The position numbers and the translations under genes are program-made. From contig JASANG010000997.1 in assembly GCA_030248215.1 (NCBI GenBank), positions 99,775 through 163,774 on the forward strand: a stretch of DNA of 64,000 bases, in the 5' to 3' direction. Shown piece after piece: positions 13,001-20,510 of this stretch. The DNA comes from Enoplolaimus lenunculus. Lineage: Eukaryota > Nematoda > Enoplea > Enoplida > Thoracostomopsidae. How positions within the stretch are numbered: the first letter of the stretch is position 1; every line of letters starts with the position of its first letter. Under the pieces are notes generated by a model. It was not told the origin of the DNA. It was given only the letters and a program-made list of their open reading frames with translations, and made no database searches.

Positions 13001-15854
13001 TGGCTCCTGGCTGTTTAAATGTAAACTTTGTACTTATTTTTCTCCAAATCCATGTAAAGATACTCAGAAATATAGGTCATCGGATCCCGTGTCCGTTCGA
13101 TACAAAAGCAAAACTGTGGATTTGAATAATCATTAATCGATTCCAAGATTATCCGTTTTTCTCAATCCCTATGGCCAGTTTTCCAATGTCGATCCCGCCA
13201 TTGCTGTGACCAAAAGAAACACTTTAGTCTTAACCCTCATTCACACGTGACTGTTTTTGCAGCGAGATCTCTCAATTGCAATTTGCAAGCGTATTTGCAT
13301 CTATAACATGCAACTGCAACTTGCAATTGCAAATTGCTAGAATTTGCAGTTGCAAGTTTAATTTTGCACTTTCCAAACAAATCTTGGGAGTGCGAGTTGG
13401 AGCTGCTAGCATATTTCATGCTTTTTGTGACATTTATTCAAACGGAAATCCTATTATTGAACTAATGACTATATTGAAAGTAACTTCCGGCCTGCAACAA
13501 GAAAGGTCCTAAAATGTAAGGCCTTTGTGTTGTCGTAGGTCAACATATGGCAAAATGCCTAAACCTCTGCTATTTTAAAATATAAGAACTAAATATACGA
13601 TGACGGATACAAAACCTCTGACGGGGGACACACAATCTATATATTAAAGCAGGAACGCCACATATACGTATTTTTGACAGCGTTCCAGGACCGTATGCAA
13701 ATTAATACAAGTTTGCAAAGACAAAAAAATTGGTTTGTAATATGTAATTACAGAAGCATTTGATTGAAAATAATACTTCTGTTTAAATGTTGCTCTGATC
13801 TTTCAATATGCTGTATACATTGAAATAAATGATTTGGTTGTTTATGTTGTCGCTAAGTTGCAAAGCCTGTGTAAGACTTGCTTAAAAACAAATGCTTTTG
13901 AACAACTGCCAAAACCCAGTATAGTAGGAGAGTTGCACATGTGTTCAACGACGGATTACTGCATTATTAGTAAATAAATCTCAAGAGTGAAGCGAGCGAG
14001 AATCCAAACGCATTCTAGTGCTAAATCTCTGTATAATTGCCTGGATTTGGGTCAGTATTGCAGTTTTATTTGTTTCAACACAGGAAAAAACAGGGACCCT
14101 GGCCAACTGACCCTCTGTAGATCAATCGTTGACCTCGAAATTTATATTACTGGAAGATCGAATATTTACATTTGACGTGTGCAGTGTGTTAAATGTTGCC
14201 ATTTCTGATCACAGAAATTAATCCACCCATGTCTAGAACAGATCGAAGACACTCTTAAGTTTTAGCTTAGGCTTAGCCTTGAAGTTTACATATGCCAAAG
14301 ACCATTTAGTAATAACATTACTAATTGTGCATAGGCTTTGGCTTTGGCTTAGGTTTGGGTTTAGATTTCGGGCGGCGCTATACTTGTCGTGCGGTGCCGT
14401 CCGGTGACGTCCGTACGATACCGTATGGTGACGGACGGTGCCGTCCGGTGACGTCCGGCATCGTCCGTCTCCATCCGTCACCGTCCGTCACCATACGGTA
14501 TCGTACGTGATACGGTGACTGACGGCGACGGACGGCACCGGACATCTTCAAAAGTATAGCGCCGCCCTAACGGTTGCCTTTCGAATCTTGTTCTACGCAC
14601 CGATCAGCCTACTTTTCGAATAATCGTGACTTGGGTTGCCACTTCTTCTGTTGAATGTTGAGCGATTTGATCAAATGAATTTGTCGATTCCAGTGTCGCC
14701 AACGTGGACAACTTTGTCACAGGAGCCCCACCATCGTCGACGCGATTTTGTTGCTGCGCAACCCGGGCGACAAGCTGTTGATTGGCTTGTTGAACGCGAT
14801 TGAGTCGAACACTGAGCAACACAACAACGCACAACAAAATGATGACAACGAAAGTTGCCAACGCAAGCATTGCCATCAACAACGCTGGTTTTGGCCATTG
14901 TTTCTAAAAATATTAATAACAAATTGCAGTTTAATTTAACTTTGGTTGACCATAACTCACGTTATTTACTTAATGATGTCATCTTCACGTTAATTACCCA
15001 GTGATGTCATCTTCACGTATCCAGTGATGTCATCATGGAATATATTAACTTGAGTGCACGCTATCGCTTACACTATTGGTTAGGAGTTGGTTCATATTCA
15101 CCGTTCGGCAGTTGTCAGATGGGATATAATACTTATTGAATTGAACTAAAAACAAAATTTGCAAGGTTTAAAGGATTAAAAATTCATACGGAAAAGTAAA
15201 GTTTTTCATTTAAAATTGCAGTTGAGTCCAACAGTAGTAGTTTCAGTTAAACGTTTAGAGATGTCGATTTGATCTGAGTTGAATGAGTTACGTTCAGTTG
15301 GACAGAATGTATTTACGTCGGAATGTGTTGACAAGAGCAGAGTTGAATTGTTTTGAGTCGAGTGTATAACTGAACTGAGTTGCGTTTCACTGACCTTACC
15401 GGAGTTGAGTCGAGTTGCGTTGACTTAAGGCAAACTGTGTTGAATTGTTTTCTGTGAAGTTGAGTTAAGTTGCGTTGAATTGAATGGAATCAAGTTAAAA
15501 AATTTTCACTTTTGAGCATAACTGATAGGACATGAGTTAACTTACATTTCGGAAACTAAAGTTCCGTTGACATGAGTCACGTTGAGTTGAACTGAGTTGA
15601 CTCGAGTGGTGTTGTGTTGAGTCGAGCTGAGATGAGTTCTGTTGAGTCGAGTCCAATTTAGACGAGTTGTGTTCAGTTGAGTTGGGTTGCGTTGAGTTGA
15701 GGGCAGTTTTAAGGGAACCATTAGTTGTGGCTGTTGTTGTGTTTGCTGTTGTCGAAAATTGCTTTGGCTGATACACCAAGTCAACCTTGTCTTGAGTAGC
15801 GTCGTAGGTGCCACAAAGGCTAGATGGGTTAACCGAGTCTGCGAGTGACATCAT
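689..15854 (-). CDS. Aminopeptidase N-like M1 zinc metallopeptidase (3' end beyond window)
   Basis: Gene-level entry. Fourteen exons, read right to left, join with matching phases to give 897 codons. The product should be a type II membrane ectoenzyme that removes N-terminal residues from peptides. Order: Ser/Thr/Asn/Gln-rich cytoplasmic tail (1-103), hydrophobic anchor (about 110-135), stalk, N-terminal beta domain from about residue 230, exopeptidase motif GAMENWG (577-583), zinc motif HEISH (613-617), and third zinc ligand E636 in NEGF, exactly 19 residues after the last His, as the family requires. The sequence [18 protein letters not shown] marks the junction to the C-terminal domain, most of which is off the left edge. 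ANPEP-type proteins are near 970 residues; this one is longer because of its tail and a repeat insertion. Subfamily (N, A or related) cannot be settled without an alignment. Confidence 0.93.
962..1040 (+). pseudogene. 18S rRNA 3'-region fragment inside an intron
   Basis: The run from TGCCCTTTGTACACACCGCC through the Helix 44 start (CGTCGCTACTACCGATTG, then GATTTAGTGAGGCC) matches the near-universal 3' part of eukaryotic small-subunit rRNA. Only about 80 bases are present and the flanks are unrelated, so this is a fragment and not an rDNA unit. It lies in the intron between aminopeptidase exons 13 and 14, antisense to the gene. Confidence 0.85.
1303..1385. repeat. Short dispersed 'AAACGCAATTTTAG' repeat (about ten copies)
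   Basis: About 75-bp sequence with GAAGCCAAACGCAATTTTAG then CTAAATCTTTATACAAAATT and TTTGATCCC. Other copies near 11260, 13988, 29273, 39322, 45035, 51765, 53488, 55062 and 56068. One end often has (A)GCGA(A)GCGAG. Class unknown; possibly a SINE tail. Confidence 0.55.
1396..1666. mobile_element. TTAA-flanked piggyBac-like MITE, copy 1
   Basis: 271 bp including both TTAA flanks. Ends are TTAACCCTTTCTCACAT and ATGTGAGAAGGGGTTAA, an imperfect inverted repeat; TTAA duplication and a CCC start are piggyBac traits. The interior holds a tRNA-like segment, listed separately. Too short to encode a transposase. Confidence 0.75.
1451..1513 (-). other. tRNA-like segment inside the piggyBac-like MITE
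   Basis: On the minus strand an A-box-like TAGCTGAGTGGT is followed about 30 bases later by the B-box-like GGAGTTCGAATCC, the internal RNA polymerase III promoter arrangement of tRNA genes. The D-arm carries extra bases, so it is not a functional tRNA by inspection. Confidence 0.55.
1945..2027 (-). CDS. Aminopeptidase exon 13
   Basis: Encodes [15 protein letters not shown] then [12 protein letters not shown], equivalent to the YVWIVPI strand of ANPEP. Acceptor TTTTCAG|G at 2027; donor G|GTAAGT at 1945; 83 bases. Confidence 0.93.
2302..2531 (-). CDS. Aminopeptidase exon 12
   Basis: Encodes [20 protein letters not shown] then [16 protein letters not shown], the conserved end of the catalytic domain, followed by the next beta segment to DDHGF. 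Acceptor GTTACAG|GCA at 2531; donor GG|GTAAGT at 2302; 230 bases. Confidence 0.95.
2625..2784. mobile_element. Dispersed 'GTAGCCAGCTCACC' repeat, diverged copy
   Basis: Resembles the about 160-bp element at 20511, 34732 and 48485: ends AAAGGCGAGCTGGTTACGG and has GAAACTTTT blocks. Inside aminopeptidase intron 11. Confidence 0.45.
3030..3290. mobile_element. GTGCATGAT-type foldback, diverged copy
   Basis: Shares the ATGTACCCGGCGC...GTTGCGTTTTTGG block and its inverse (AAAACGCAACGCCCGCTGG) with the clearer copies at 3706 and 35078. Confidence 0.5.
3470..3535 (-). CDS. Aminopeptidase exon 11 (22 codons)
   Basis: Encodes [20 protein letters not shown] then SW, matching SYLHTFAYQNTIYLNLWDHL. Acceptor TTTTCAG|CAT at 3535; donor TGG|GTAACC at 3470. 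The same size as exon 10, with phases 0 and 0. Confidence 0.92.
3706..4042. mobile_element. GTGCATGAT-type inverted-repeat element
   Basis: Long imperfect terminal inverted repeats: CAACTGGGTACATTCT...GCGTTGCATTTTTGG at the left, CCAAAAACGCAACGCG...GAATGTACCCAGTTG at the right, with an inner GGGGGG-rich inverse. Non-coding. Confidence 0.65.
4151..4362. mobile_element. 'TATCACCAGTTAGTGATAGG' MITE, copy 1
   Basis: About 210-bp inverted-repeat element. The left half carries CACATATCACCAGTTAGTG, and the right half its inverse near CCTATCGCTTACTAGGG. Related copies lie at 19684, 35573, 48874, 50965 and 56419. Confidence 0.55.
4405..4612. mobile_element. GAGTC foldback MITE, copy 1
   Basis: Nearly palindromic about 210-bp element. 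Arms begin ACAGTGTAAAAAA(T)GCTGAGTC and are rich in GAGTC/GACTC. Sits in aminopeptidase intron 10. A TA target site and mariner-like affinity are inferred from the better copies. Confidence 0.65.
4753..4818 (-). CDS. Aminopeptidase exon 10 (22 codons)
   Basis: Short exon encoding [17 protein letters not shown] then KRGVN, equivalent to GASVLRMLSSFLSEDVFKQG of ANPEP. Acceptor ATTTCAG|GGC at 4818, directly beside a TATATG microsatellite; donor AAT|GTAAAT at 4753. Confidence 0.92.
4823..4882. repeat. TATATATG microsatellite
   Basis: Uninterrupted TA-rich run with regular TG interruptions, starting six bases beyond the acceptor of aminopeptidase exon 10. Confidence 0.8.
4994..5272. mobile_element. 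GTGCATGAT-type inverted-repeat element, second copy
   Basis: Ends CAAGAGTGGATGATTAC and ATAGTATCATGCACTCTTG, with an inner GGGGTGGGGTC/GACCCCCC inverse. Intron 9 of the aminopeptidase. Confidence 0.6.
5474..5605 (-). CDS. Aminopeptidase exon 9
   Basis: 44 codons from [18 protein letters not shown] to FDSISYSK, aligning with the LASSHPL...ELFDAISYSK segment of ANPEP. Acceptor TTTTCAG|GAT at 5605; donor AAA|GTAAGT at 5474; phases 0 and 0. Confidence 0.95.
5715..6142. mobile_element. hAT-like MITE with expanded TTAGGC array
   Basis: Terminal inverted repeats GGCCCATGTAAAGATC and GTTCTTTACATTGG(T/C)C. The interior is a higher-order array: groups of CTTAGG hexamers, each closed by GAATATGCTCATTCTCAC, about 40 bp per unit and six or so units. 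This is the longest array of the family in the window. Open frames through it (Leu-Arg repeats) are artefacts. Confidence 0.75.
6457..6573 (-). CDS. Aminopeptidase exon 8: third zinc ligand
   Basis: 39 codons beginning [20 protein letters not shown], with the zinc-binding Glu in NEGF. Acceptor TTTATAG|TGG at 6573. I place the donor at ATG|GTATTG (6457) because the spacing to the next exon then equals that of human ANPEP. A GC donor slightly upstream (GACG|GCAAGC) is possible but breaks the phase. Confidence 0.93.
6574..7270. other. Aminopeptidase intron 7, no clear element
   Basis: Bases about 6800-7020 faintly resemble the 'GTAGCCAGCTCACC' dispersed repeat (GGGGCAAAAATTTCCC and similar). 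Nothing else is recognisable. Confidence 0.35.
7271..7425 (-). CDS. Aminopeptidase exon 7: GAMENWG and HEISH
   Basis: Starts [16 protein letters not shown] and ends [17 protein letters not shown] is the substrate N-terminus recognition motif; His613, Glu614 and His617 supply two zinc ligands and the general base. Acceptor TTTCAG|AT at 7425; donor CAG|GTTAGT at 7271; 155 bases. No catalytic residue is missing. Confidence 0.97.
7426..8248. other. Aminopeptidase intron 6
   Basis: Bases about 7840-7980 repeat the word GGATATTCGGATAT in diverged form. A 169-codon open frame across the intron has no family resemblance and I do not call it. Confidence 0.35.
8249..8369 (-). CDS. Aminopeptidase exon 6
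   Basis: Encodes [20 protein letters not shown] and then the [15 protein letters not shown] segment that precedes the active-site exon. Acceptor ATTTCAG|TTC at 8369; donor G|GTAAAT at 8249; 121 bases, phase 0 in and 1 out. Confidence 0.95.
8370..9339. other. Aminopeptidase intron 5
   Basis: Contains an uninterrupted C run (about 8581-8597) and near 8990-9060 a stretch resembling the GGAGCCGGAG-type element. No exon fits here: exons 5 and 6 join in phase across it. Confidence 0.4.
9340..9457 (-). CDS. Aminopeptidase exon 5
   Basis: Encodes [20 protein letters not shown] followed by [12 protein letters not shown], matching the TPKMSTYLLAF region of aminopeptidase N. Acceptor TTTTCAG|C at 9457; donor AAA|GTGAGT at 9340; 118 bases, ending in phase 0. 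Confidence 0.95.
9794..9952 (-). CDS. Aminopeptidase exon 4
   Basis: Encodes [20 protein letters not shown] and on through EPAF to [12 protein letters not shown], the hallmark segment before the catalytic domain in M1 enzymes. Acceptor TTTCAG|A at 9952 completes the Arg codon left by exon 3; donor GA|GTAAGG at 9794; 159 bases, phase 2 in and 2 out. Confidence 0.95.
10308..10582. mobile_element. GCAAGTT foldback element
   Basis: Rich in TGCAAGTTTTTGCAGC and its inverse CTTGCATGTGCAAG, with the shared TTTGGTCACAAAGC block found at 59050. Related to the two tandem copies at 58986-59574. Confidence 0.55.
10679..10859. mobile_element. hAT-like TTAGGC-family MITE
   Basis: GGCCCAGGTAAAGATAACC at the left, ATTTTACACAGTGGCC at the right, with the shared GGAACGTTTTTCTGTGGGAC block and a single TTAGGC group. 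Confidence 0.65.
11407..12107 (-). CDS. Aminopeptidase exon 3: N-terminal beta domain with 18-residue repeats
   Basis: 233 codons plus two bases, from acceptor TTTCAG|GAACCG at 12107 to donor CG|GTAAGT at 11407. Contains the family opening [18 protein letters not shown], later strands ending in [17 protein letters not shown], and [15 protein letters not shown], which precedes the ATQFE segment in M1 enzymes. Between these strands lie four 18-residue units, residues 303-374 of the protein, the first two being [18 protein letters not shown] and nearly the same again. ANPEP has only an ordinary loop here. Confidence 0.93.
11586..11801 (-). repeat. Four 54-bp in-frame tandem units inside the aminopeptidase
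   Basis: Units of exactly 54 bp repeat four times within the coding exon. The first two differ mainly at the Asp/Gln lead residue, the third keeps the GKMSRD core, and the fourth is strongly diverged (GKISHG). Length and frame are preserved throughout. Confidence 0.85.
12344..12439 (-). CDS. Candidate alternative first exon of the aminopeptidase
   Basis: ATG at 12439 in the favourable context AAAATGG opens 32 codons ending at a good donor, AAG|GTGAGT, in phase 0. That is the phase needed to splice to the beta-domain exon starting at 12107. The peptide begins [18 protein letters not shown], a basic start followed by a short hydrophobic stretch, so it could replace the long tail and anchor with a signal peptide or short anchor. 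No convincing in-phase acceptor lies upstream that would make it an internal exon. It could also be chance; transcript data would decide. Confidence 0.4.
12555..12768. mobile_element. GAGTC foldback MITE, copy 2
   Basis: TA-flanked palindrome; arms TGCAAAAAACGGTGAGTC and GACTCACCATTTCTTGCAG, inner GGCTCTACGGGACTACA and its inverse. Whole 214 bp can fold on itself. Confidence 0.75.
12769..14373. other. Repeat-bearing intron, no exon recognised
   Basis: Holds a GCAAGTT-type foldback remnant near 13255-13375 and a short dispersed repeat at about 13985-14070 (GAAGCGAGCGAG... CATTCTAGTGCTAAATC). Nothing coding seen. Confidence 0.4.
14374..14572. mobile_element. GC-rich 'GCGCTATACTT' foldback
   Basis: Ends GGCGGCGCTATACTTGTC and AAAAGTATAGCGCCGCC. 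The interior is built of CCGTCCGTCACCGTCCGT and inverse words around a GTACGATACCGTATGG centre. One of at least six copies. Confidence 0.7.
14613..14903 (-). CDS. Aminopeptidase exon 2: signal anchor and stalk
   Basis: 97 codons between acceptor TTTTTAG at 14904 and donor AAA|GTAGGC at 14613, phases 0 and 0. It begins [13 protein letters not shown] and continues with about 25 uninterrupted hydrophobic residues, then RLNR and a Gln/Ala/Thr-rich stalk. This is the layout of the single membrane anchor of type II M1 peptidases. Confidence 0.8.
14904..15545. repeat. Degenerate TGAGTTG repeat in aminopeptidase intron 1
   Basis: From about 15240 onward the word (T)GAGTTGA recurs in imperfect tandem and runs on through exon 1, where its complement encodes the Ser/Thr/Asn/Gln tail. 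Bases 14973-15037 hold three CAGTGATGTCATC units. Confidence 0.6.
15546..15854 (-). CDS. Aminopeptidase exon 1: cytoplasmic tail
   Basis: Opens with Met-Met at 15854 and runs 103 codons to a donor AAT|GTAAGT at 15546/15545, phase 0. After about 45 ordinary residues it becomes a run of Asn, Ser, Thr and Gln (words such as NSTQ, LDSTQ, SSQL). These are encoded by the antisense of a degenerate TGAGTTGAGT-type repeat that also fills the adjoining intron. The next exon begins in phase 0, which supports the join. A tail of about 100 residues is long for aminopeptidase N, but insulin-regulated aminopeptidase has one of similar size. No initiation signal other than the ATG supports this start, and a shorter tail starting elsewhere is possible. 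Confidence 0.6.
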
Positions 15855-15877
15855 TCAACAAGTGGATATCTGCTTGT

Positions 15878-15898
15878 TACGTCATAGACATGACGTCA
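15878..15898. promoter_or_regulatory. CRE-like motifs just upstream of the aminopeptidase start
   Basis: TTACGTCAT at 15878-15886 and a perfect palindromic TGACGTCA at 15891-15898 lie 24-45 bases upstream of the ATG at 15854. TGACGTCA is the CREB/ATF consensus. Three copies of a GTGATGTCATC-type word at about 14973-15037, in intron 1, echo it. That these are functional is inference. Confidence 0.3.
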
Positions 15899-16289
15899 TA
15901 ATAGTTTGACTTAGGTCGAGGTGAATCACCGCTAATTTGCAATTCCAAGGTGACAGCAATTCAACGCGAAACGTATCGATATTTTAACACTATTTTCTTT
16001 TACAGATCTGACCCAACTGGTAAACTTCAGAGAAGTGAAAAACAGTTTATAGCAGCCACTGTACCTTAAGTGTGAATTGGTAAGTAACAGCCGTAATTTT
16101 GTGGGCCTTTATTCTCAAATGCGTGTAACATCTAATTATAGATAATAATAAGCAGGGTACAACTGAAGGCGAAAAAACCCGAAGCTGAAGCTCAACAAAT
16201 TTTTCCGGACCACGAGCTGGAGGCAGACGTCCGATTATTCCCGCATGACAGGTCTTATAATTTTTTATCTCAGGTCCACTGTATGGTGG

Positions 16290-16520
16290 CCTACAGACAG
16301 GGCGGGAACAGACACCCCCATACCCTGCATTTGGGGGCCCCCACCCCTAAAGAGGCCCCCATCCTAACCGGTCTAAACAAAAACCGCTGAAGTTTTAAAA
16401 TGCGTTTGGGGTTTCGCTCGCGAGTTTGGGGCCCCACCCTGGAAGTTTGAGGAAACCGCAACCCAGAAATTTAGGGTGAACCCCATCCTGGAATTTGGGG
16501 TGAACCCCCACCCGTGCCTG
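16290..16520. repeat. 'GGAACAGACACCCCCATACC' dispersed repeat
   Basis: Resembles 26430-26577: both start GG(A/C)ACAGACACCCC and contain GGCCCC(A/C)ACCC blocks, ending near a CCTG(T/C)TCC(A/G)GCA word. Non-coding; class unknown. Confidence 0.5.
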
Positions 16521-17654
16521 TTCCAGCACTGCCTACGGGACCCAAACCAAATCGATCATTAAAGTCAAGCGCTAATCTGACTATGCCACTATTTTTAGAG
16601 CCAGTAGCGCCGATTGCCGGTGCTACGGTTAAATTCTCCAACAGCTGCCCCCATAAGCTCCTGTGGTTAAGTATTTTATTTCAACTCGTTTCATAAATAG
16701 GTTCAGGTTTAGGCTTAAGCTTTAGATTAGGCTTATTTACAGCGTTATGCTTAGGCTTTACGTTTAGGTTCGTTATGTGTCAGAGAACTTTACACGAGGG
16801 ACGAAAGTAAAGCAGATGTACTGAGCTGAGCTCGTATATACCAAAATTTCTGAAAAATCCTATTCCTCGGTTGCCTCCTTTGCGGTATATGCGAGCTTTA
16901 GAATTCTAAGCTGCCGCTGTATTTTAGTTTAGAAAATTTACTACCAACTGATCGGACATTTCTAGTGTCATCCGACACAGTTTTGAAAATTTCTGACCAG
17001 TTGATGGTAAGATTTTCAAACAAAGATAAACGGTGCGACAACTTGGAATTTTAAGATCTGCATAGCAAAAATGGACGTTGGAACTGTTTGAAACTTAAGG
17101 TAAATTTGACAAATTTAGACGAAATTATTCAATACATATACTAGCAAGATAGTGGCAGATACGTTTAAAAATAGCACCAACGCGCGGTATATAAGGGTGA
17201 CATTTAGGAAACTTTCAAAAACCAACTCGGTATTTTTGTAACAAACGTTAATTTTTCAAATCAGAAGCTTAAAAAAGTATTTGAAATCAGCTGATTTAAG
17301 CATTTTGTTATTGACAGAAATTGAGTTGTATTTTGACGTTTCAGAATTGAGCCTGTTTCATAATCGTTTGGTCGAATATAAAATAGTAAATTTAAACGGT
17401 AAACGGGTGATTTGAACTCCTTTTCGGGGCTCGAACGCCGGTCGTGCGAGCTGTCAGGGTCGTAGGATAGGTTTCATTCCTGACCGGTTGACCTCCGGCT
17501 TCCAGAAAGTTATTTTTTGCTTTGCTAAAAGTATTTTTTCTTCTTTGTCTACAAATTTCGACAGCGGATATATGTTCTCTATCTCTCTCATTGCTGGCTA
17601 CGGGCTTATTTCATGAAAACGGAACTATTTTTCACAGCCAATACATATAATTCG

Positions 17655-17927
17655 GGGTTCACGTTATAACCGGGGCAGGCGGAACACTGTTTGTCCCATG
17701 TTGATTCGACGTCAACGCCAAAATTTGGGCTCTTATATCGGATCAACGGACAAAACTCGAATATCATATGATATTGAAGAACAAAAGGAACCCACACGTC
17801 ATGTTAATAGCAGACAAATACGAATTTTTAATACGATATAGGGTAAAGCATATAAAATGTTACCCAATAGTCTAATAGGGACAAAACGTGTCCTAAGCGG
17901 CACCGGTTATAACGTGAACCTTGCATA
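17655..17927. mobile_element. Harbinger-like MITE 'CGGGGTTCACGTTATAACC'
   Basis: Terminal inverted repeats CGGGGTTCACGTTATAACC and GGTTATAACGTGAACCTTG. Related at its ends to the element at 28791, whose TTA target duplication points to PIF/Harbinger. Confidence 0.6.
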
Positions 17928-18194
17928 AGATAGATAAGTTTGGTCCGGGGATACCTGGGGGCTGAACGTCCCTCCCCCGGGAACAATTTAAGCCGTCCTA
18001 TCAAAGGTAGCAACCTCTGTAGTAAGTAAGTGAAATGCTTGGATATGCCTCTTGTGAAAATTTTTTAGCCCCCTGTAAGCATGTAAGACATGCTTGTCCG
18101 TTATGTGCACATGCAATATAGTACAGTGCACTGCATGTATGCTAGCTGGCAGCATACGGTCGAAATATAGTCGACGAAAATGGTAGTTGGACAG

Positions 18195-18271
18195 GCGGGC
18201 TGCGTGGCGCAGTGGTAGAATGCTCGCTTAAGGATCCATAGGCTGAGAGTTCGATCCCCGCTCTAGCCCGC
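18195..18271 (+). other. tRNA-like sequence, probable tRNA-derived SINE head
   Basis: A-box TGGCGCAGTGGTAGAATGC and B-box GAGTTCGATCC-like words (here AGTTCGATCCCC) sit at tRNA spacing, and GCGGGCT/AGCCCGC would form a perfect 7-bp acceptor stem. Three extra bases before the A-box and a poor T-stem argue against a working tRNA. What follows to about 18340 may be the SINE body. Confidence 0.5.
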
Positions 18272-18675
18272 TTTTCCAGCTGCTTAGTAAAAGGTCTGAA
18301 GTCCCGGTTCCTACCTAGACTGACACCCCCAAAGGATTTCGATCTGGCTATGAGATTGGTTTACACAATACCTGTATGGTGTATGGATACTACAAACAAC
18401 TTTAAGCTGTATTTTCCAGCTAAGAATTATCATTTAGTAAAAGTTATAAAGATAAGCACAGATAAACAAAATGTTACAGGTAAAACACTTATTCCCGGGC
18501 GGGTGGGAGGTTTAGACATACCAGGCAAATTACTCGGGGGATGAGTAGCAATTTTGTTTTCTTTTACGTTATTAAACCACCGACCGGCGTTTGTCCACAA
18601 ATCGTAGGGTTCGAAAACGAGCTATGGTTAAACTAGAGATTGCGCACTGCCAGCGATTTAGGAAAAGTGCCAAAT

Positions 18676-18790
18676 TAGGGCTGCGCTATACTTTACAACG
18701 ATGGACACCGCCACGCGCCGCCGCACTCCGCAGGGCGTCCAGTGGTGCGCAGCGCCGTGTGGCAAAATTTTTACCGTGCCGCGAGTGACC
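18676..18790. mobile_element. GC-rich 'GCGCTATACTT' foldback, shorter copy
   Basis: Starts TTAGGGCTGCGCTATACTT and continues with CGCCGC/GCGGCG inverse words. The right terminus is unclear. Confidence 0.45.
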
Positions 18791-18871
18791 CGAATAAGAG
18801 CGGGAGACTGATATTTGTTTGGCTTCTTCAGAGGGTTCCCCTGATATTATGTTACGGACTGTTAACTATTT

Positions 18872-19142
18872 TTAACCCTTTCTCACATAAATATTTTCTA
18901 TTTCCCCTGAGACCTACTTTTATGCTAGGATTCGAATTCCAGTGACTGGAGTGGGAGGCGTATACCATCACCACTCAGCTATAGGAGCTTGACGCTCGAG
19001 CCCGAGGGGGCTATCACGTCTTGTGGTGACTTAGTACTATGTATACGTGTTGCAATTGTTAAACACGGTGCGATATATATTATTTAACGTATACACACTG
19101 CGCTGAATTGCCTATAGGCAACTCAATGTGAGAAGGGGTTAA
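18872..19142. mobile_element. TTAA-flanked piggyBac-like MITE, copy 2
   Basis: Also exactly 271 bp with both TTAA flanks, nearly identical to copy 1, including the tRNA-like core. The close match to copy 1 suggests fairly recent activity. Confidence 0.75.
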
Positions 19143-19683
19143 CCCGCCCTTCGTTACAAATATATATTTGATATTGCAACTATCCGTTGAATTAAACGGT
19201 TATTTGTCGTGTATCAAAACCTTAAGCGATAATGCAAGTTTATATATACTTAGGAATGTACTTTCAAAATTAAGTTTTTAGCTTAAATTGTGTACTCCAG
19301 TTTCTGAATGTAGAAAGCGTATATTGGCTAATTGTAGGCTGAAGCTATCAGAAACGGAGGGCGCATCACGACGCCCACCAATCCGTATTTATTTCTATCA
19401 CGCGAAAACGCAACTTTATCAAACGGTTTTTATGATTTGCCAAGCCTAAGCCTTTATTTATTGCTTGTTCTCTAGAATTTGTAAATTCTAAACAAGTTGT
19501 TTATAACAGGAGAAAATAGTTTTTAAGCATAAATGCAAATAAAAGTTTCTGAAAAACAAACAACAACTTATGTCAGTCAGGCAACAGGTGTACATTCTTC
19601 TAAAGTTCCGGTTAAAATGTTCAAAAAATTAAAATGCACACAGTTAAAATTCGCTAAACTACCACTTTTTTCAGAGTTGTAAG

Positions 19684-19893
19684 CCTGTCAAATATGTGCA
19701 GCACCTATCACCAGTTTGTGATGGTTATGTAACTTTAAAACATGCGTTACGATGAGGTTCGAAATTCAGCATTTTACTCGCGTTTGATTTGTCCAACTTC
19801 TGTACCAATTTTGAGATCTGCAGCAGATGTTTGTCTGTTTGAAAACCTACCACTAACTGATGATTGGTGCTATATGTGTTTGAGAATACGGCC
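19684..19893. mobile_element. 'TATCACCAGTT' MITE, copy 2
   Basis: Left CAAATATGTGCAGCACCTATC, right GATTGGTGCTATATGTGTTTG, roughly inverse; shared interior with TTTGATTTGTCC and TACCAATTTTGAGATC. Confidence 0.6.
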
Positions 19894-19974
19894 ATAACCT
19901 CAAATGATTATAAAAATACATGGTTCTTTTTGGTTATTCTCATCCCAAGCTGGAGTTGCCTCCAATGATGGTTT

Positions 19975-20195
19975 AATGTATTTCCGATATTTGAAGTTCT
20001 CATGACTTCCCCTGATTATTTCACACCCAAATTTGAATTTTTGAAAAATTCACTTCAAGGTCACAACATCTCCTCATCAGAAGTCGCATACAATTTTACA
20101 CCAACGTTTGACAAATTATATATCATTCGACGCAGTGTACAGAGCTGAGTAGAATAATGCTAAACGCAACGGAACGATTGGTTAACGAGATATGG
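19975..20195. repeat. Dispersed repeat shared with 32830-33066
   Basis: Shares AATTTGAATTTTTGAAAAAT, AAGGTCACA, ATTCGACGCAG and TAACGAG in the same order with 32830-33066. Class unknown. Confidence 0.5.
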
Positions 20196-20510
20196 TATTA
20201 TGGTCAAATAACTGATCTGACCCGAGGCCAGCGGTTTGGGATGCCGACAATTTGTGAAAAACAATGCGATAATTATGACAATGGCTGCCATTCTTATTTT
20301 ACAGACAGGATACAGTAAAAATATTTTTTACAAAACGAACCAGAACCATTGCTATGGAATATGGACCATCAAAACTGGTTGCATTAATAGACATAAGTAA
20401 ATTCACGCCTAATATTTACAATTTAAAGGCTTTTAAAACAATTTGACACACTGAGTTGATTTTAAGATAAATTTGTCATAAATGGATAAAAGTCGCTTAT
20501 TTTAAGTACA

